DNA of 12,171 nucleotides, taken from the NCBI GenBank assembly GCA_010025475.1, contig RGTE01000025.1, forward strand, positions 1 through 12,171, given 5' to 3'. The notes beneath the pieces are model-generated. The model ran no database searches, had not been told where the DNA came from, and saw only the letters and a list, made by a program, of their open reading frames with translations. Shown here piece after piece: positions 1 through 7,684 of the stretch. Each line of letters opens with the position of its first letter. Within the stretch, counting starts at the first letter, position 1. The translations under genes and the position numbers were made by a program. Source of the DNA: Verrucomicrobiota bacterium (GTDB lineage Bacteria; Verrucomicrobiota; Verrucomicrobiia; Methylacidiphilales; Verrucolacustridaceae).

Positions 1-288
1 ATCGCCGGCCGCCGGCCCGCCCGCCTGCTCCCAGAGCCGTTCCAGCACCGTGGTGATGAGTTCGGACCTCCGGTGGGCCAAATCCAGGCCCGCCATCCCG
101 GCCCGCGCCTGTTCCTCAAGCCGCTTTTCCTCCAGCCGGAGGAATTCCCGGTACATGTCCAGCCGGGCGGAGGCGGAAACCTCCGGGCCGAGGGCAACTT
201 CGGACTGCTCCAAACCCGCCCGCAACCCGGCGGCGCGAACCGTTCCGGCCGCGGGTCCCGGCATGCCGGGTCCGGTCTCCACCGTCAC
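1..288 (-). CDS. glnD: N-terminal fragment of a probable PII uridylyltransferase (GlnD-like), cut by the window edge
   Basis: An open frame of 96 codons runs off the left edge. It starts at GTG 288-286, overlapping the rng stop in a GTGA arrangement. A later ATG at 264-262, with a GGTGGAG about 12 bases upstream, is an equally possible start. The visible part has a variable Gly/Pro/Ala-rich head, then a charged helix at residues 45-60 (YREFLRLEEKRLEEQA), a short Gly-containing turn, and a helix at residues 72-88 (HRRSELITTVLERLWEQ). As I recall the family, this pattern of a helix, 'G..(V/L)A.AR..L(V/I)' and '(L/I)L..LW' precedes the nucleotidyltransferase domain of GlnD, the enzyme that adds or removes UMP on PII proteins according to glutamine level. 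The catalytic GSxxR and HD motifs would lie beyond the edge, so the call rests on the N-terminus alone. A related nucleotidyltransferase-domain protein is the main alternative. Confidence 0.5.
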   Translation of the reverse strand, partial: MTVETGPGMPGPAAGTVRAAGLRAGLEQSEVALGPEVSASARLDMYREFLRLEEKRLEEQARAGMAGLDLAHRRSELITTVLERLWEQAGGPAAGD

Positions 289-1856
289 TCCAGCGGCTGT
301 TCGGTCGCCGCGTTCACGATCTTGAAGTCTTCCACGTTGGCGCTCGGATCGGCCTTGAAGCTGAATTTGCCGGCGCAACGCCGCTGCAACTCCACCAGCA
401 ATTCATCGTCCTCGGTCCGCAGCCGATGCAACACGCCGGGATGCACGACAACCTTGATTTCATGCACGTCCGGATGTTTGCGGAGCAGCCGGCTGATCTC
501 CCGCTGGATCTCAACGCTCATCGTCTCATGGGACTTCACCATTCCCTTCCCGCGGCAGGACGGACACTCCATGTAAACAGCCCGCCGGATGCTTTCCTGA
601 ACCCGCTGCCGGGTCATTTCCAGCAGTCCCAGCGGTGAAATCGGAAGGGTATGGGTCCGGGCACGGTCCCGGCGCAGGCACTCCTTGAACTTTTCGTACA
701 CGGCGTTCTGATCTTTCCGCGAACGCATGTCGATGAAATCGATCACGATCAGCCCGCCAAGGTTCCGCAACCGGAGCTGCCGGGCGATTTCCTCGGCCGC
801 CTCCAGGTTGGTTTTCCGGATGGTGTCATCGTGATCCTTGCCCCCGCGGGTCTTGCCGGTGTTCACGTCGATGGAAACCAGGGCTTCCGTCTCGTCGATC
901 ACCAGCGAGGCACCCGACTTCAGCCAGACCTGCCGGCGCAGGGCGCTTTCAATCTGCCGGTTGACCCCGTAGGCCTCGAAGAGCGGCTCGGTCGCAAGAT
1001 GGCGTTTTACCTTTCGCAGGGAACGCTTGGAAATCAGGCCGACAAGGTTTCGAACGCGGTTGTCCGCATCGTCATTGTCGACGACAACCTCGTCCACCTC
1101 CTCGGTCAGGAAGTCACGCACCGAACGCTCCACCAGATCCGGCTCCTCCAGCAACACGGCCGGAGCCGTCTTGGTCTTCATGCCCTCCTCCACCCGGCGC
1201 CACTGTTCCAGCAGCAAGGCGAGGTCGCGGACAAAATACCGGGCCTGCATCCCCTCCCCGTTGGTGCGGAGAATCACTCCCATGCCATCGGGAATATCCA
1301 GGTCCTGCAGGATTTTCCGCAGACGCGCCCTTTCTTCAGGATTCTCGATCTTGCGGGAAACCCCGCTCATCTCCCCGAAGGGCATGAGCACCAGATATCG
1401 GCCCGGCAAGCTGATGTTGGTGGTCACCCGGGCGCCCTTGGTGCCGATGGGGCCTTTGTTGACCTGCACAATGACGTCGGCCCCGGCGGGGTAGAGCTTC
1501 GGAATGTCGTTGCTGGTGATCCGCGGTTTGCGGGCCCGTCCGCCCCGACGTTCCACCGCCTCCACCTGCTCATCCATCGCCGCCGGCACCGCATCCCAAA
1601 AATGAAGGAAAGCATTCTTTTCCTGGCCGATATCGACAAAGAGGGCCTTCAGGGACCCCTCCACATTGTGAACCCGTGCCTTGTAGATGTTGCCGGAGAT
1701 GCTGCGGTCCCCCTCCCGCTCGATGGAGAACTCCTCCACCACCCCGCCCTCCAGCAGGGCGACCCGCTTTTCCAACGGCTCCACTGAAATCAGCAGGCTG
1801 CGGCGTTCCTCCCGGGACTTGCCCCGGAACAGTCGTTTGATGGTTTCCAGAATCAT
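285..1856 (-). CDS. rng: Ribonuclease G/E family endoribonuclease
   Basis: This is a 523-residue cytoplasmic endoribonuclease of the RNase E/G family, which cleaves single-stranded AU-rich sites in rRNA precursors and mRNA. An S1 RNA-binding domain covers about residues 50-145 (GNIYKARVHNVEGSLKALFV). A charged insert rich in Arg and Glu lies within it at about 94-114. The DNase I-like catalytic part carries SIDVNTGK (Asp330) and IVIDFIDM (Asp373), which match the two magnesium-binding aspartates of RNase E. Between them is the conserved NLEAAEEIARQLRLRNLGG. The zinc-link cysteines are in CPSCRGKG (431-438). The length is near E. coli RNase G (489), and the long degradosome scaffold tail of RNase E is absent, so RNase G is preferred. 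The ATG at 1856 has AAAGGAAA about seven bases upstream. It follows rodA by 28 bases and is the sixth gene of the rod-shape operon. E. coli also has rng close downstream of mreBCD. Confidence 0.95.
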   Translation of the reverse strand: MILETIKRLFRGKSREERRSLLISVEPLEKRVALLEGGVVEEFSIEREGDRSISGNIYKARVHNVEGSLKALFVDIGQEKNAFLHFWDAVPAAMDEQVEAVERRGGRARKPRITSNDIPKLYPAGADVIVQVNKGPIGTKGARVTTNISLPGRYLVLMPFGEMSGVSRKIENPEERARLRKILQDLDIPDGMGVILRTNGEGMQARYFVRDLALLLEQWRRVEEGMKTKTAPAVLLEEPDLVERSVRDFLTEEVDEVVVDNDDADNRVRNLVGLISKRSLRKVKRHLATEPLFEAYGVNRQIESALRRQVWLKSGASLVIDETEALVSIDVNTGKTRGGKDHDDTIRKTNLEAAEEIARQLRLRNLGGLIVIDFIDMRSRKDQNAVYEKFKECLRRDRARTHTLPISPLGLLEMTRQRVQESIRRAVYMECPSCRGKGMVKSHETMSVEIQREISRLLRKHPDVHEIKVVVHPGVLHRLRTEDDELLVELQRRCAGKFSFKADPSANVEDFKIVNAATEQPLE

Positions 1857-1884
1857 GGGTGGTTTCCTTTCGTGCGGCGGCGCG

Positions 1885-3018
1885 TCAGCCCAGGCGCCTT
1901 TGCCGCCAGATGCTTTGCATCAACCCCATCGCGGCCATACAGACGGCCAGGAAGGTTCCTCCGTAGCTGACAAAAGGAAGGGGAATGCCGGTGATGGGTA
2001 CCACCTTGATTGTCATTCCCACGTTGATGAAAAAATGCGTGAAGAGCATGCCGAGCACGCCGCCGGCCAGCAGGCGTCCCTGCAGATCAGGCGCGCGCAT
2101 CCCGATCCAGGCGATGCAGAGCAGGAGCGCCGCCTCCCCCAAAATGAGCAACGACCCCCCCAAGAAACCCCACTCCTCGCCCAGCACGGAAAAGATAAAG
2201 TCGTTGTACGCGATGTTTTTGGGAAGAAACCCGTACATGTTCTGGTCCCCCCGCAAAAACCCTTTTCCCCCAAAACCACCCGAGCCGATCGCGATAATGG
2301 ACTGACGGATCGTCCAGCCCGCGCCCAAGGGATCCAGATTAGGATCGAAGAAGGTGCGGATGCGGTTGTTTTGGTAAGTCTTAAGAAACGGCAGCTCTTT
2401 TCCGAAATGTCCGACCCAAAGGTAGATCGCCAACACCCCGGCCAAACCGATCCCGGCGGGAATCAGCAGGAAACGCAACCGGGTTCCCCCGGCAAACAAA
2501 AGGCCGAAGCACATCGGCAAAAATACCGCCGCGGAGCCAAGATCCGGCTGTTTGAGGATCAGGAAAACCGGAATCAGGGCCAGGCCGACGAGGGCAAGAA
2601 CGGTCCGAAACTTTTCCATTTTTTCCCGCATCGTCACGAGCAAGGCGGTGGCTCCCACCAAAAAGGCCAGTTTCATGACCTCCGCGGGCTGGAATCCCAC
2701 CGGGCCAAACCGAAGCCAACTTTTGGCGCCATTGACCTCGCGACCAAACAACAGGACCACCAATAGCAAAAAGAGACCACCCCCGAACCAAGCCCATCCT
2801 TGGGCCACCCAGCGGTGGTAGTCGGAAAAGGCCAAGGCGAAATAGCAAGCCAAGCCCAGTCCCACCCAGGCCCCCTGCTGGATCGCCGCATTCTTCAGGT
2901 CGGCCATCTCGCTGCCGTGGGTGGCGCTGTAAATGATCAGGATACCGGCGGTGCAAAGCCCCAGCATCAGGAAGAGGCTCGGCCAATGGATGCCGGAAAA
3001 AATGCGGTGCCTGGCCAT
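1885..3018 (-). CDS. rodA: RodA, SEDS-family peptidoglycan glycosyltransferase
   Basis: This 377-residue polytopic inner-membrane protein of the SEDS family polymerises lipid II into glycan strands during cell elongation, paired with PBP2. About ten hydrophobic segments are visible, beginning at residue 13. Family motifs are present: KSWLRFGPVGFQPAEVMKLA (99-118, with the conserved Trp101), QPDLGSA (157-163), a large extracytoplasmic loop with NNRIRTFFDP (217-226), and AYNDFIFSVLGEEWGFLGG (270-288), whose Asp273 matches the essential aspartate of RodA/FtsW. The C-terminal GIPLPFVSYGG motif is also intact. The length is normal (E. coli 370). The ATG overlaps the mrdA stop by one base (TGATG) and has a strong ribosome site seven bases upstream. 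RodA rather than FtsW is chosen because the neighbour is mrdA. Confidence 0.97.
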   Translation of the reverse strand: MARHRIFSGIHWPSLFLMLGLCTAGILIIYSATHGSEMADLKNAAIQQGAWVGLGLACYFALAFSDYHRWVAQGWAWFGGGLFLLLVVLLFGREVNGAKSWLRFGPVGFQPAEVMKLAFLVGATALLVTMREKMEKFRTVLALVGLALIPVFLILKQPDLGSAAVFLPMCFGLLFAGGTRLRFLLIPAGIGLAGVLAIYLWVGHFGKELPFLKTYQNNRIRTFFDPNLDPLGAGWTIRQSIIAIGSGGFGGKGFLRGDQNMYGFLPKNIAYNDFIFSVLGEEWGFLGGSLLILGEAALLLCIAWIGMRAPDLQGRLLAGGVLGMLFTHFFINVGMTIKVVPITGIPLPFVSYGGTFLAVCMAAMGLMQSIWRQRRLG

Positions 3019-5219
3019 CAGCGATTCCTCCTCAGGCCGCGCCCGCCCCCCCCGCTGTTGTTACCCTCGTCAAACCAGTTGAAAATTCCGCCAAACACCC
3101 CCCCGTCTCCATCCGTGTCATCCGTGGGCGTGGGTCCGGCTCCGGGCACATAGGAACCGTCCGAGGCCGTCACTCCGTGGAAATGGCCCACCACCGGGGC
3201 CTGATACACCAAAGCGGGCGGAACTCCCTTTTCCATTTCGAAAATCTTGAAGAGAATTTCCGAGGCCAGCGGGGCACAGGTGCTGCCCCCCGAAACCCCA
3301 CCCTCCACGATCACGGTGATCACGTATTTGGGATCCTTGAACGGGGCAAAGCCGGTGAACCAGGTGCGGGTGTCCTTCACCAAGCCGCCGCCGATCCGGG
3401 TGGTGAACTGGGCAGAGCCCGTCTTGCCTGCCACCTCCACATCCTTCACGGCGGCATTTTTGCCCGTGCCCTCCATCACCACCGCCCGCAACCCTTCCCG
3501 TACCGCCGCGAGGTTCTCCGGCTTTACCCCCAAATCCCCCCGTTTCACGGCGGCGGAAAATTCCCGCACTGGCTTCACTCCCGTCTCCGTGGAAAGCGCC
3601 ACCCCCTGCACCAGTCGGGGACGGAAAACCGTCCCGTCGTTTGCCACCGCGGACATCATCACGGACATCTGCAGCGGGGTCACCCGCACGAAGCCTTGGC
3701 CAATGGAGGTGTTGGCCGTATGACCGTCGCTCCACCGCTCGACGGGAGGAGGCGTGGGCCGGGGCCCGGGCCGACCGTCGGCAACCCACTTCTCAATCTG
3801 CTCCTTGTATTTTTTCTTTCGCTCGGCCATCCGGTCTTCCATCCATTTTTTGCCGGGCATGGTTCCGGGATCTTCCCCGGCCAGGATCGACTCTCCATCC
3901 GGTCCGAGCAGCATTTTCTCCCCAAAGCCGATACGTTTGGCCATTTCCGTCATGGAATCGATCCCGGTGCGGACCCCCAACTGGTAAAAGAAGGTGTTGC
4001 AGGACATGGCCAAACCCCGCTTGAGGGTAATGTCACCTTGGCCGTCCGGATTCCAATCCTTCCACCAACGATCGGCGATATACACGGATCCCGGGCTGTG
4101 GATGACGGTTTGCGGGGTGAATTTGGCGGCCGGATTTTCCAACGCGGAAAGCGCCGTCAGCGTCTTGAAGGTGGACCCAGGGGCATACGCCCCGATGGAC
4201 CGGTTCAGCATCGGCTTGGTTTCGTCCCCCAGCATCCGCTTCCAGTCGGCCCGCTCCCCGGTCCCTCCGGGCACAAAACTGTTGGGATCGAAATTCGGAA
4301 CGGAAACGAGCGCGAGGATATCGCCGCTTTTGGGATCCATGACCACGCAGGCTCCTCGCCCCACCCGCCGCATCACCCCCTCCGCAATTGTCTGGATGCG
4401 CGCATCGAGGGTGAGATAGACATTTTTTCCCGGCTGGGGCGCCTGGTAGCCCTGCTCCTCCATGATAAATCCGAGGTTGTTTTTCTTCAGAATTTTTCCC
4501 CCGGGCACGCCCTCCAGGTCCGCATTGAAGCCTTTCTCCATTCCCTCCTTGCCGATGACCTCCGGCTGGAAGGTTTCCAGGGTCTGTTCTTCCGGGGCAC
4601 CCACATAGCCGAGCACATGGGAGGCGAGCGCCCCGTAGGGATACCAACGCACCGGCCGCGCCGCCGCATCGACCCCGGGAATCCGCGGATCCCGTTCCGA
4701 CATCCGGGAAAGCGTCGCGAAATCGATCTGCGTCGCCAGCTGGAAAGGCGTGTTCGGCCTCTGGTTGGCGTGGCGGCGCAACTCCTCCACATCGTAGTTC
4801 AGCTGGATGCCCAGGTTGCGGAGGGGTTCGGCCGCGGTCTCCTGCACGATCCGGTCGATATCCACCTGCTTCTGTTTACGCCGCTTTTCCCCGACCCCCA
4901 CTTCCACCAAGGTCATCGGAAGACGTCCCCGGTGGGCCCGGGCGTAGTTTCCGGAAAGCTCCCGCACGTAAAGGTCGACGTCATATCGGGCCCGGTTTTC
5001 CGCCAACGCCATGCCGTTGCGGTCGAGGATGAGGCCGCGGGGAGGAGGGAGCAGGATCGGAATCGTCGTCTGGTTAATCAGGCTTTGGGCGTGCTTTTCC
5101 CCTTCCATGATCTGCACGACGAACAGACGCTGGAGCAGGATTCCGGCGGCCATCGCCACCACGATCATGGCGGCCTGCATGCGCCGGGGAATATTGGCGG
5201 TGGGACGGGCGAGAAGCAT
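3018..5219 (-). CDS. mrdA: Penicillin-binding protein 2, elongasome transpeptidase
   Basis: This 733-residue class B penicillin-binding protein cross-links peptidoglycan in the periplasm as partner of RodA. A short cytoplasmic head is followed by one membrane anchor at about residues 14-36. A pedestal/dimerisation domain follows, with RGLILDRNGMALA (61-73) and a very basic loop at 110-118. The transpeptidase domain carries all three active-site motifs: STFK (349-352, nucleophile Ser349), SCN (406-408) and KTG (599-601). I chose the ATG at 5219 over an in-frame ATG at 5360. It overlaps the mreD stop as TGATG, has GGAGGA seven bases upstream, and puts the anchor at the usual distance. The longer form would overlap mreD by 141 bases with non-conserved sequence. 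The protein is about 100 residues longer than E. coli PBP2 (633). The extra length comes from a charged/proline-rich insert at about 455-498 and a Gly-rich, Arg-ending tail after about 665. Confidence 0.96.
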   Translation of the reverse strand: MLLARPTANIPRRMQAAMIVVAMAAGILLQRLFVVQIMEGEKHAQSLINQTTIPILLPPPRGLILDRNGMALAENRARYDVDLYVRELSGNYARAHRGRLPMTLVEVGVGEKRRKQKQVDIDRIVQETAAEPLRNLGIQLNYDVEELRRHANQRPNTPFQLATQIDFATLSRMSERDPRIPGVDAAARPVRWYPYGALASHVLGYVGAPEEQTLETFQPEVIGKEGMEKGFNADLEGVPGGKILKKNNLGFIMEEQGYQAPQPGKNVYLTLDARIQTIAEGVMRRVGRGACVVMDPKSGDILALVSVPNFDPNSFVPGGTGERADWKRMLGDETKPMLNRSIGAYAPGSTFKTLTALSALENPAAKFTPQTVIHSPGSVYIADRWWKDWNPDGQGDITLKRGLAMSCNTFFYQLGVRTGIDSMTEMAKRIGFGEKMLLGPDGESILAGEDPGTMPGKKWMEDRMAERKKKYKEQIEKWVADGRPGPRPTPPPVERWSDGHTANTSIGQGFVRVTPLQMSVMMSAVANDGTVFRPRLVQGVALSTETGVKPVREFSAAVKRGDLGVKPENLAAVREGLRAVVMEGTGKNAAVKDVEVAGKTGSAQFTTRIGGGLVKDTRTWFTGFAPFKDPKYVITVIVEGGVSGGSTCAPLASEILFKIFEMEKGVPPALVYQAPVVGHFHGVTASDGSYVPGAGPTPTDDTDGDGGVFGGIFNWFDEGNNSGGGGRGLRRNR
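3026..3033 (-). promoter_or_regulatory. Ribosome binding site of rodA
   Basis: GAGGAGGA on the minus strand lies seven bases before the rodA ATG, inside the last codons of mrdA. It is the strongest Shine-Dalgarno match in the operon. It fixes the rodA start and means ribosomes ending on mrdA can restart at once. Confidence 0.8.
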
Positions 5220-5734
5220 CAGGAAATCCTCCGGTGCCCCCGGACAGGCATGGGAAAGCGGTTCTCCTGTTCCAACCACCATCCCATAACCACGGAGACA
5301 AGCCCGTTGACGAGTCCCCCCAGCACCAAAGCCACGCTCAGGGAAAACGGCCAATCCCACGAGCGCGTTTCGAGCAGGTGCAAAAACCGGTCGAGGGCGA
5401 AGAAGGCCACCGCCGCCAGGACGGAACCCGCGGCCTGTTCACCCGCGGAGGCCCCTTTCCACCAACCCCTCTGGCTTCGGACCAAAAAACCGATGCAACC
5501 CAGCACGAGCATGTGGTGACCCAGCGGGGAAAAAGTGGTGAAGTCCCAGAAGGCGCCGGCCAAAAGCGCCCAGAGCGCCAAGCCGATCGGGCTGAAACCA
5601 AGGCCGGCTTGAATCGCCACCGCGGCAAGCAGATTGGTCCCCAGGGCCCAGGGTCCGTACCCCTCGGGCCCCACCGCCCGGAAAATCCAGACCCCCAAGG
5701 AAAGCAGCAAAAGGCGGGGCAGAAACGGTTTCAC
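5219..5734 (-). CDS. mreD: Rod-shape-determining protein MreD
   Basis: This 171-residue integral membrane protein is called MreD from its size, its hydrophobic pattern and its position between mreC and mrdA. MreD links MreC to the PBP2/RodA synthase. Five to six membrane segments can be seen, at about residues 5-21, 29-47, 49-67, 72-86, 101-117 and 129-152. The typical 'FWDFTTFSPLG' stretch lies after the third. Sequence conservation is low throughout the family, so context carries much of the weight. The start is a GTG that overlaps the mreC stop (GTGA), with only a weak purine stretch (AAGAA) upstream, so translation probably depends on coupling to mreC. The stop shares a base with the mrdA ATG. 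Confidence 0.88.
   Translation of the reverse strand: MKPFLPRLLLLSLGVWIFRAVGPEGYGPWALGTNLLAAVAIQAGLGFSPIGLALWALLAGAFWDFTTFSPLGHHMLVLGCIGFLVRSQRGWWKGASAGEQAAGSVLAAVAFFALDRFLHLLETRSWDWPFSLSVALVLGGLVNGLVSVVMGWWLEQENRFPMPVRGHRRIS
5227..5232 (-). promoter_or_regulatory. Ribosome binding site of mrdA
   Basis: GGAGGA on the minus strand is seven bases before the ATG at 5219. It lies within the end of mreD and decides the mrdA start in favour of the shorter 733-residue protein. Confidence 0.75.
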
Positions 5735-6573
5735 TTCTTGGCCGGGGCCGATCCCGTCAGGATGAACAGATCGCGAAGGTCGTTGAGATCGGCAGCCGGG
5801 GCGACCAGCCCCTCGCGATAAAGACCGGAGTTCTTTTCGGAAGTCACTGGGGGAGCCTCGCTCACGGTTCCCACCAAAAGGTTGGGGGGGAAAGTTCCAC
5901 CCAGTCCGGTGGTGAGCACCCGCTCCCCCACTTCGAATTTCGCCTCACGGGTCACAAAGGTCATCCGGCAGACCGGCTGTCCTCCGTTGAGCGGGGTATC
6001 CCCCAGCAAAATGCCCCGGGCGCCGGAGCCCTCGGTCAAGACACTGACTTTGCAGTTCTCATCGGAGATCAACATCACCCGGGTGGTGGAGCGGCCCACC
6101 GTTCCGGTTTTTCCCACCACGCCCCGGGGCGTGACCACCGGCTGGTCCGGCGAAAGGTTGGGGTCATCTTTCCACCCCCGGTCCACCAGGACCGAATTCC
6201 ACCAGTTGGATGGATCCCTTTCCACCACCCGGCAGGCAAGCAGCCGGAACGACTGCTGGTCCCGGAATCCCAACATTTCACGAAAACGGTCGTTCTCGGT
6301 GCGAAGGTAATCCATCTGCCGGATTTCCGTTTGCAACCGGACGTTTTCCGCCCGCAGGTTCCGGTTTTCCTCCTCCAAGGCATCGTACTGCCGCAGGCTT
6401 TGGCGAAAATCCGTCCAGCGGTCACGGATTCCGGCCCAGGCCCGTGCCAAGGGGGAAATCGTCTCGATCGTGATCCGTTCCGTCCAGCGGTTGGTGACCG
6501 GGGCAAAAAAAATGGTGATCACCCCGGCGGCCAGCACGGCAGCGGAGCCAAGATACATCCAAGTCCGTGACAT
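5731..6573 (-). CDS. mreC: Rod-shape-determining protein MreC
   Basis: This 280-residue bitopic membrane protein scaffolds the elongasome in the periplasm and activates PBP2/RodA. An N-terminal membrane anchor lies at about residues 7-25. A coiled coil follows at about 60-100 (EEENRNLRAENVRLQTEIRQ, then LRTENDRFREMLG), and then the two-part beta-barrel domain, with the family-typical VVERDPSNWWNSVLVDRG and GVVGKTG segments and a C-terminal FEVGERVLTTGLGG. The length is normal for the family. The ATG at 6573 comes 45 bases after the mreB stop. Those 45 bases are in the same frame and hold no other ATG, GTG or TTG. No Shine-Dalgarno match precedes the ATG (the bases read CCTCCTTCCCAG), which is odd for a gene whose product must match its partners. 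Confidence 0.95.
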   Translation of the reverse strand: MSRTWMYLGSAAVLAAGVITIFFAPVTNRWTERITIETISPLARAWAGIRDRWTDFRQSLRQYDALEEENRNLRAENVRLQTEIRQMDYLRTENDRFREMLGFRDQQSFRLLACRVVERDPSNWWNSVLVDRGWKDDPNLSPDQPVVTPRGVVGKTGTVGRSTTRVMLISDENCKVSVLTEGSGARGILLGDTPLNGGQPVCRMTFVTREAKFEVGERVLTTGLGGTFPPNLLVGTVSEAPPVTSEKNSGLYREGLVAPAADLNDLRDLFILTGSAPAKK

Positions 6574-6618
6574 CTGGGAAGGAGGCGATTTGGACTTCAG
6601 CCGCTGGCAGGGAACGGG

Positions 6619-7581
6619 TTAGCCCCGTCCATCCGCCATGGTCAGCTTCGTCAAAAACTCCAGTTCATCGAGAACCTTGCCGGTTCCTTCCACGACCGCA
6701 CTCAGCGGATCTTCGGCCACGTGGATGGGCAGGCCAGTTTCCTCGCTCAAAAGCCGGTCCAATCCCCGGAGCAGCGCCCCGCCCCCTGCCAACACCACAC
6801 CCCGCTCCACCAAATCGCTGGAAAGTTCCGGCGGACAACGTTCCAAGGTCAGTCGCACGCTTTCCAGAATGATCTGAATGGGCTCCAGCAGGGCCTCCCG
6901 CACCTCCTGGGAGGTGATCGTCAACGTCTTGGGAAGGCCGGCCACCAGATCACGCCCACGCACTTCCATCGAGGTTTCCTTTTCCATCGGATAGACCGAG
7001 CCGATCTTCACCTTGATATCCTCGGCGGTGCGCTCCCCGATCATCAGGTTATAGGCCCGCTTGAGATAGTTCATGATGGCCTCGTCCAGTTCGTCACCTG
7101 CCACCCGGACGCTACGGCTGAAAACGATTCCTCCCAGGGAGATGATGGCCATCTCCGTGGTGCCGCCGCCGATGTCGATGATCATGTTCCCCGAGGCGTC
7201 CTGAACCGGCAGGCCCACCCCGATGGCGGCGGCCAACGGTTCTTCAATCAGTCGAACGCTGCGGGCCCCCGCGTGGGCGGCCGATTCGCAAACCGCACGA
7301 CGCTCCACCTCGGTAATTCCCGAGGGAACCGCGATCACCAGACGGGGGCGCGGGCGCCAACGATTTTGACGTTTGGTCGCCTTTTCAATGAAGCATTTGA
7401 GCATGGCCTCGGTGACTTCGAAATCGCTGATGACCCCATCCTTAAGGGGGCGTACGGCCACGATCGAACCCGGGGTGCGACCCAACATTCTTTTGGCCTC
7501 ATCACCCACGGCCAAAGTGTTGGCCGTGCCTAAATCGACACCCATGTCGTTCTCTAGAAAGGGAAAAAGCTTATCCAACAT
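6619..7581 (-). CDS. mreB: Rod-shape-determining protein MreB with an internal N-terminal deletion
   Basis: This is a bacterial actin homologue. It forms membrane-bound filaments that orient wall synthesis. The start is ATG 7581, giving MLDKLFPFLEND, an amphipathic head like that of other MreBs. An in-frame TTG at 7626 adds 15 residues unlike the family. Visible motifs are DLGTANTL (16-23, phosphate 1), LIEEPLAAAIG (111-121), DIGGGTTE (136-143, phosphate 2) and LAGGGALLRG (264-273, adenosine site). The product is about 320 residues, against 347 in E. coli. The shortfall is local: TL at 22-23 joins directly to AVGDEAKRMLGRTPG, so the 26-30 residues that normally hold '(I/V)YVK..GIVL.EPSVVA' are gone. 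The rest aligns without gaps. Whether the product still folds and polymerises is uncertain. It is the first gene of the operon, and no strong ribosome site is seen. Confidence 0.93.
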   Translation of the reverse strand: MLDKLFPFLENDMGVDLGTANTLAVGDEAKRMLGRTPGSIVAVRPLKDGVISDFEVTEAMLKCFIEKATKRQNRWRPRPRLVIAVPSGITEVERRAVCESAAHAGARSVRLIEEPLAAAIGVGLPVQDASGNMIIDIGGGTTEMAIISLGGIVFSRSVRVAGDELDEAIMNYLKRAYNLMIGERTAEDIKVKIGSVYPMEKETSMEVRGRDLVAGLPKTLTITSQEVREALLEPIQIILESVRLTLERCPPELSSDLVERGVVLAGGGALLRGLDRLLSEETGLPIHVAEDPLSAVVEGTGKVLDELEFLTKLTMADGRG

Positions 7582-7684
7582 AAATGTGTAAAAAGTAAGT
7601 CTCTTACAGAAAAAGTCTTCCGTCAACCACCAAAAGCCCCTTTTCCCCCTATCGAACAGGCTCCAAGAGGAGTAGGGAAGAAGA

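Noticed and set aside
651..1787. 378-residue plus-strand open frame opposite RNase G
   Set aside because: The minus-strand frame encodes a complete RNase G with catalytic residues. The opposite frame has shadow composition.
5220..5360. Longer PBP2 reading from ATG 5360 giving 780 residues
   Set aside because: The extra 47 residues overlap mreD entirely, are not family-like and would push the membrane anchor inward. The ATG at 5219 has a good ribosome site and the TGATG junction.
3177..5519. 780-residue open frame on the plus strand opposite PBP2
   Set aside because: It is a shadow of high-GC codon use opposite mrdA and mreD. The product is His/Gly/Pro/Arg-rich with no recognisable domain.
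7582..7626. Longer MreB reading from TTG 7626
   Set aside because: The added residues are unlike MreB N-termini, and the TTG lies within a TTGACG that looks more like part of a promoter.
7582..7684. Promoter for mreB built on TTGACG (7626-7621, minus strand)
   Set aside because: No acceptable -10 hexamer lies 16-18 bases downstream, so the promoter cannot be placed from sequence alone.
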